Source: UBA2779 sp965232165 (GTDB lineage: Bacteria > Spirochaetota > Spirochaetia > DSM-2461). Taken from it: a DNA stretch of 64,000 nt. The first letter of the stretch is position 1, and every line of letters starts with the position of its first letter. Below the pieces are notes generated by a model. The model made no database searches, had not been told where the DNA came from, and saw nothing but the letters and a program-made list of their open reading frames with translations. The DNA lies in the NCBI GenBank assembly GCA_965232165.1, contig CBDDOY010000002.1:1222385-1286384 (forward strand), read 5' to 3'. Of this stretch, positions 61,691 to 64,000 are shown one piece after another. The position numbers and the translations under genes are program-made.

Positions 61691-62713
61691 TTATTTGTAG
61701 CGCTTCAGATTCGACGTAAAATTGCCTAAACTGTTATCCGAATTCGTCATATTGAGGAACTTAAATGGATCAGCCAACTGAGTTCCTATCATGACTTCAT
61801 AATGAAGATGGGGCCCTGTCGACATACCGGAATTTCCCATAGTACCTATCACCTCACCCTGAGCGATCCGCTGGCCGACTTCTACCAGCTGACGCTGCAG
61901 GTGCGCATATCTTGTCTTGAACCCGTATTTGTGCTGAATGTCGATATAGTACCCAAAGCCGTTTTTATCAAAATCCTTCTTGACGACTTTTCCATTAGCT
62001 GTAGCCATGATGGGCACACCGTAACCAAAGGCCAAATCAAGCCCCCGATGGAGGTACCAATACTGTCCAAAGGGATGAATTGAAGGCCCGAAAACCTGTG
62101 TCACCCATCCCTTGACATCCTGTAGCGGCCAGATTGTGGGGATATCGGCCAGAAGCTCTTTCTGATTAGACAGCACCAAGCCTATATCCTCCAGCCCATC
62201 CACCGAGTTATCCAGAGAGACACGCAGAGTCGAGAGTTCGCTCACTTCCGCAATGCTGCTGCCATCAGCCTGATCCACTGTAAACAACGATGCAAGGTCT
62301 CCTCCACCGGTAGAGGACGGCTCAACCACAGAGGCATCAATTCCCAGAATGTCCATTGTTTTGCTCAAAGTTGATCGAAACCTTCCCGCCGACACAACCA
62401 ATTGCCCAACCTCTTCACGAATGATGTCCAAACTGGCTTCAGTAACCGCAAGGTCGCGGGAGCGAGTGGCTATTATGGCCTCTTTTCCGGAAGAATCCAG
62501 TGAGAACCAAAAAAACCCTCCCAATAATCCCAAATACAGAACGGCCATGAAGAGCATCATGAATAGACTGATATCACAATGTATGGTCTTCTTCTCCGAA
62601 TGGGGAACAAGCATTATGGTAAATTTCTGGCAGCCAAAGTGCCAAAAAGCACCTAGCAGGCCTCTGCGTTTTGAACTTTTCCGCCGTGGAATACTCATTT
62701 TGTTAAATTTCAT
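61691..62713 (-). CDS. M23-family peptidoglycan endopeptidase
   Basis: 340 residues: an inner-membrane anchor (SLFMMLFMAVLYLGLLGGFF), a helical periplasmic part, and a C-terminal lysostaphin-like domain with zinc ligands HRGLDLAFGYGVPIMA, YAHLQRQLVEVGQRIAQGEV and GTMGNSGMSTGPHLHYEVMI. It cleaves peptide crosslinks in the wall. Placement beside a bactofilin suggests the two act together in cell-shape control, as in curved bacteria. A basic N-terminal segment precedes the anchor. Confidence 0.93.
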   Translation of the reverse strand: MKFNKMSIPRRKSSKRRGLLGAFWHFGCQKFTIMLVPHSEKKTIHCDISLFMMLFMAVLYLGLLGGFFWFSLDSSGKEAIIATRSRDLAVTEASLDIIREEVGQLVVSAGRFRSTLSKTMDILGIDASVVEPSSTGGGDLASLFTVDQADGSSIAEVSELSTLRVSLDNSVDGLEDIGLVLSNQKELLADIPTIWPLQDVKGWVTQVFGPSIHPFGQYWYLHRGLDLAFGYGVPIMATANGKVVKKDFDKNGFGYYIDIQHKYGFKTRYAHLQRQLVEVGQRIAQGEVIGTMGNSGMSTGPHLHYEVMIGTQLADPFKFLNMTNSDNSLGNFTSNLKRYK

Positions 62714-62892
62714 ACCGAGTTCGCAATCTCCTTATAAATTATGTCAACCAAGAAGACTGAACCAGTCTACTGCACCTTCACCAATTAATCAAGTTCTAAA
62801 ATATACTATTCGACATTGACTAAATGCACACCTCAATATACCATCGGATCCAGTTATTCTTGGTAAGAAATCCCTTGAAAGTAGGTTTACTC

Positions 62893-63675
62893 ATGCTATA
62901 TTTTGACACACATGCCCATATTGGTTTAATAAACGAAGACCCTATTGAGCAACTCATCATCGCCCAGGAAGCGAAACAGGCAAATATTCAGAAAATTATG
63001 AGCATCACCAACAATTTGCAGGACTTCTTCAAAGTCTACCATAATTTAATATCTGCTTCCAATGTTGTATTCAGTATCGGTGTTTCACCCTCAGAAGTTC
63101 AGCATCCAGGTTCCGATTGGCAGCAGAAGATCATTGATAGTGTCAAAATGGAAAGAATTGTCGCTATAGGGGAAACCGGATTGGATTATTACCGTAAATT
63201 CGGAAACAAGAGCGCCCAGATAGAACTATTCATCGCCCAGCTTGAATTGGCCGAAAGCTGCAATTTGCCCGTCATCATACATAATAGGAACGCAGGGCAG
63301 GACATCAAGGAAATTCTCAAATCGAAGATGCCCACCAAAGGCGGTGTCCTTCACTGCTACTCTGAGGACTCGGATTTTGCTGCCAAGATGCTTGATCGCC
63401 ATGACAACATTTTCTTCTCATTTGCCGGCAATCTCACGTATAGAAATGCACATAATCTCCACGAAACAGTCCGCAATCTCCCAATTGAGCGCATCGTCAT
63501 TGAAAGCGAAAGTCCTTTTATGGTCCCGGCTGCTTATAGAGGAAAACGGAATAAGCCTGTATACTTACCGTCAATTGCCTCCTTTGTCGCAGAAACCAAA
63601 GGAGAAGACGAAGAAGTCATTGTCGAAACACTTTGGTATAATGCCTGTACCCTCTTCGGTCTTGCTTGCTCCTGA
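62893..63675 (+). CDS. TatD-family metal-dependent hydrolase
   Basis: 260 residues from ATG 62893 (AGTAGG upstream; earlier ATG at 62824 adds a non-family leader). TIM-barrel with metal ligands in MLYFDTHAHIG, IVAIGETGLDYYRKF, LPVIIHNRNAGQDI and GGVLHCYSED. The last ligand segment is IVIESESPFMVP where TatD proteins normally have ETDSP, so the usual Asp is Glu. TatD proteins are DNases or deacetylase-like hydrolases. The gene is divergent from the M23 gene. Confidence 0.85.
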   Translation: MLYFDTHAHIGLINEDPIEQLIIAQEAKQANIQKIMSITNNLQDFFKVYHNLISASNVVFSIGVSPSEVQHPGSDWQQKIIDSVKMERIVAIGETGLDYYRKFGNKSAQIELFIAQLELAESCNLPVIIHNRNAGQDIKEILKSKMPTKGGVLHCYSEDSDFAAKMLDRHDNIFFSFAGNLTYRNAHNLHETVRNLPIERIVIESESPFMVPAAYRGKRNKPVYLPSIASFVAETKGEDEEVIVETLWYNACTLFGLACS

Positions 63676-63749
63676 AGCTTAAGGGCATCTCTGAAAATCG
63701 CTCTCGGATGTTCCCGTCTGAAGGCTGAAGATATCCTCCTGGGCAAGAT

Positions 63750-64000
63750 TCAACGCTTGGCGGAGTAATACTGCGCGACAAGATTTGATAAATCATTCTC
63801 GTGTATCTTGACGATTTTGAATTCTTGCTCGACGCTTTCAAGGGAATCGGAGGCATGAACGGCATTCACCATGATATTACTGCCGAAATCCCGTCTTATA
63901 GTTCCGCCTGGGGCACTACTTGGATCGGTCGGCCCAAGTACTTTGCGGATTTCATTGATGCAGTTCTTCCCCTCATAGACGAGTATCAGGGATTTAACAC
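63750..64000 (-). CDS. ndk: Nucleoside diphosphate kinase, C-terminal part
   Basis: The gene enters from the right edge; 83 codons are present with stop at 63750-63752. It reads SLILVYEGKNCINEIRKVLG, PTDPSSAPGGTIRRDFGSNI and MVNAVHASDSLESVEQEF, then LAQYYSAKR. GPTDP, GTIR-DFG and the His of NAVHASDS (phospho-acceptor, normally N-xHGSDS) identify Ndk, which equilibrates nucleoside di- and triphosphates. The N-terminal half is outside the window. Confidence 0.88.
   Translation of the reverse strand, partial: VKSLILVYEGKNCINEIRKVLGPTDPSSAPGGTIRRDFGSNIMVNAVHASDSLESVEQEFKIVKIHENDLSNLVAQYYSAKR

Noticed and set aside
1..64000. CRISPR arrays, rRNA and tRNA genes
   Set aside because: No regular direct repeats with unique spacers and no rRNA or tRNA signatures noticed. 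The heptamer arrays have no spacers.

Overview
The window looks like a chromosomal segment of a free-living or environmental spirochaete, GC about 50 %. The inference rests on gene content and style: a RarA ATPase fused to a C-terminal methyltransferase-like domain, a Rho factor with a long charged N-terminal insert, PSP1 and YaaR-type proteins beside HU/S20, two bactofilins with an M23 peptidase, and many lipoprotein and beta-barrel precursors. No rRNA, tRNA or CRISPR array was recognised.

Layout. 1-6.5 kb is an insertion-sequence pile-up: a partial IS1634-like element (1-1023), an intact IS256-type element (1024-2424), an IS1380-type transposase remnant split by an intact IS1634-like element (2697-4827, 4-bp target duplication), and a frameshifted IS256-type element (4993-6339) that truncates a 23S-rRNA-IVS/four-helix-bundle gene. 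6.5-10 kb is a compact leftward operon (excisionase-like HTH, DUF6079-like C-terminal protein, AlbA_2/ATPase protein, ParA-like ATPase) that looks like an accessory or defence-type module. 10.5-17 kb is degP-uvrB-SH3 lipoprotein-FGE-domain protein, the last split by a third, deletion-riddled IS1634-like copy. 17-24 kb holds a MobA-like transferase, a hypothetical protein, rarA, and pgk/gap. 24.3-29.8 kb is a GC-rich sugar ABC-transporter/epimerase operon whose binding-protein gene carries a frameshift.

29.8-34.5 kb is repeat-rich (MITE-like elements, IS remnants, heptamer arrays) with a methyltransferase and an S41 protease lipoprotein. 34.5-43 kb is an envelope module (TPR, LolD-like ATPase, FtsX-like permease, LolA-like protein, beta-barrel, DUF1566 protein) with a PadR regulator on the far side of an IS30-family insertion. 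43.7-50.3 kb carries lipA-apbE and the N-degron set clpS-clpA-aat. 50.3-54.4 kb carries an NHL/VWA protein, a TPR protein and a galactokinase-like protein lacking the usual catalytic Asp.

54.8-62.7 kb is a long leftward housekeeping/morphogenesis block (rpmE, rho, bactofilin, cyclase-tail-like protein, response regulator, HU, rpsT, PSP1, YaaR, bactofilin, M23 peptidase). 62.9-64 kb holds a TatD-like hydrolase and the C-terminal part of ndk. Dispersed repeats occur almost only between genes or in degraded genes. The most unusual features are the HTH/DUF6079/AlbA_2/ParA operon, the 7-bp-period arrays inserted in frame in one of its genes, the IS copy that decays by deletion alone, and several repeat families without transposases. 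Family names come from recognition of motifs, not from searches.
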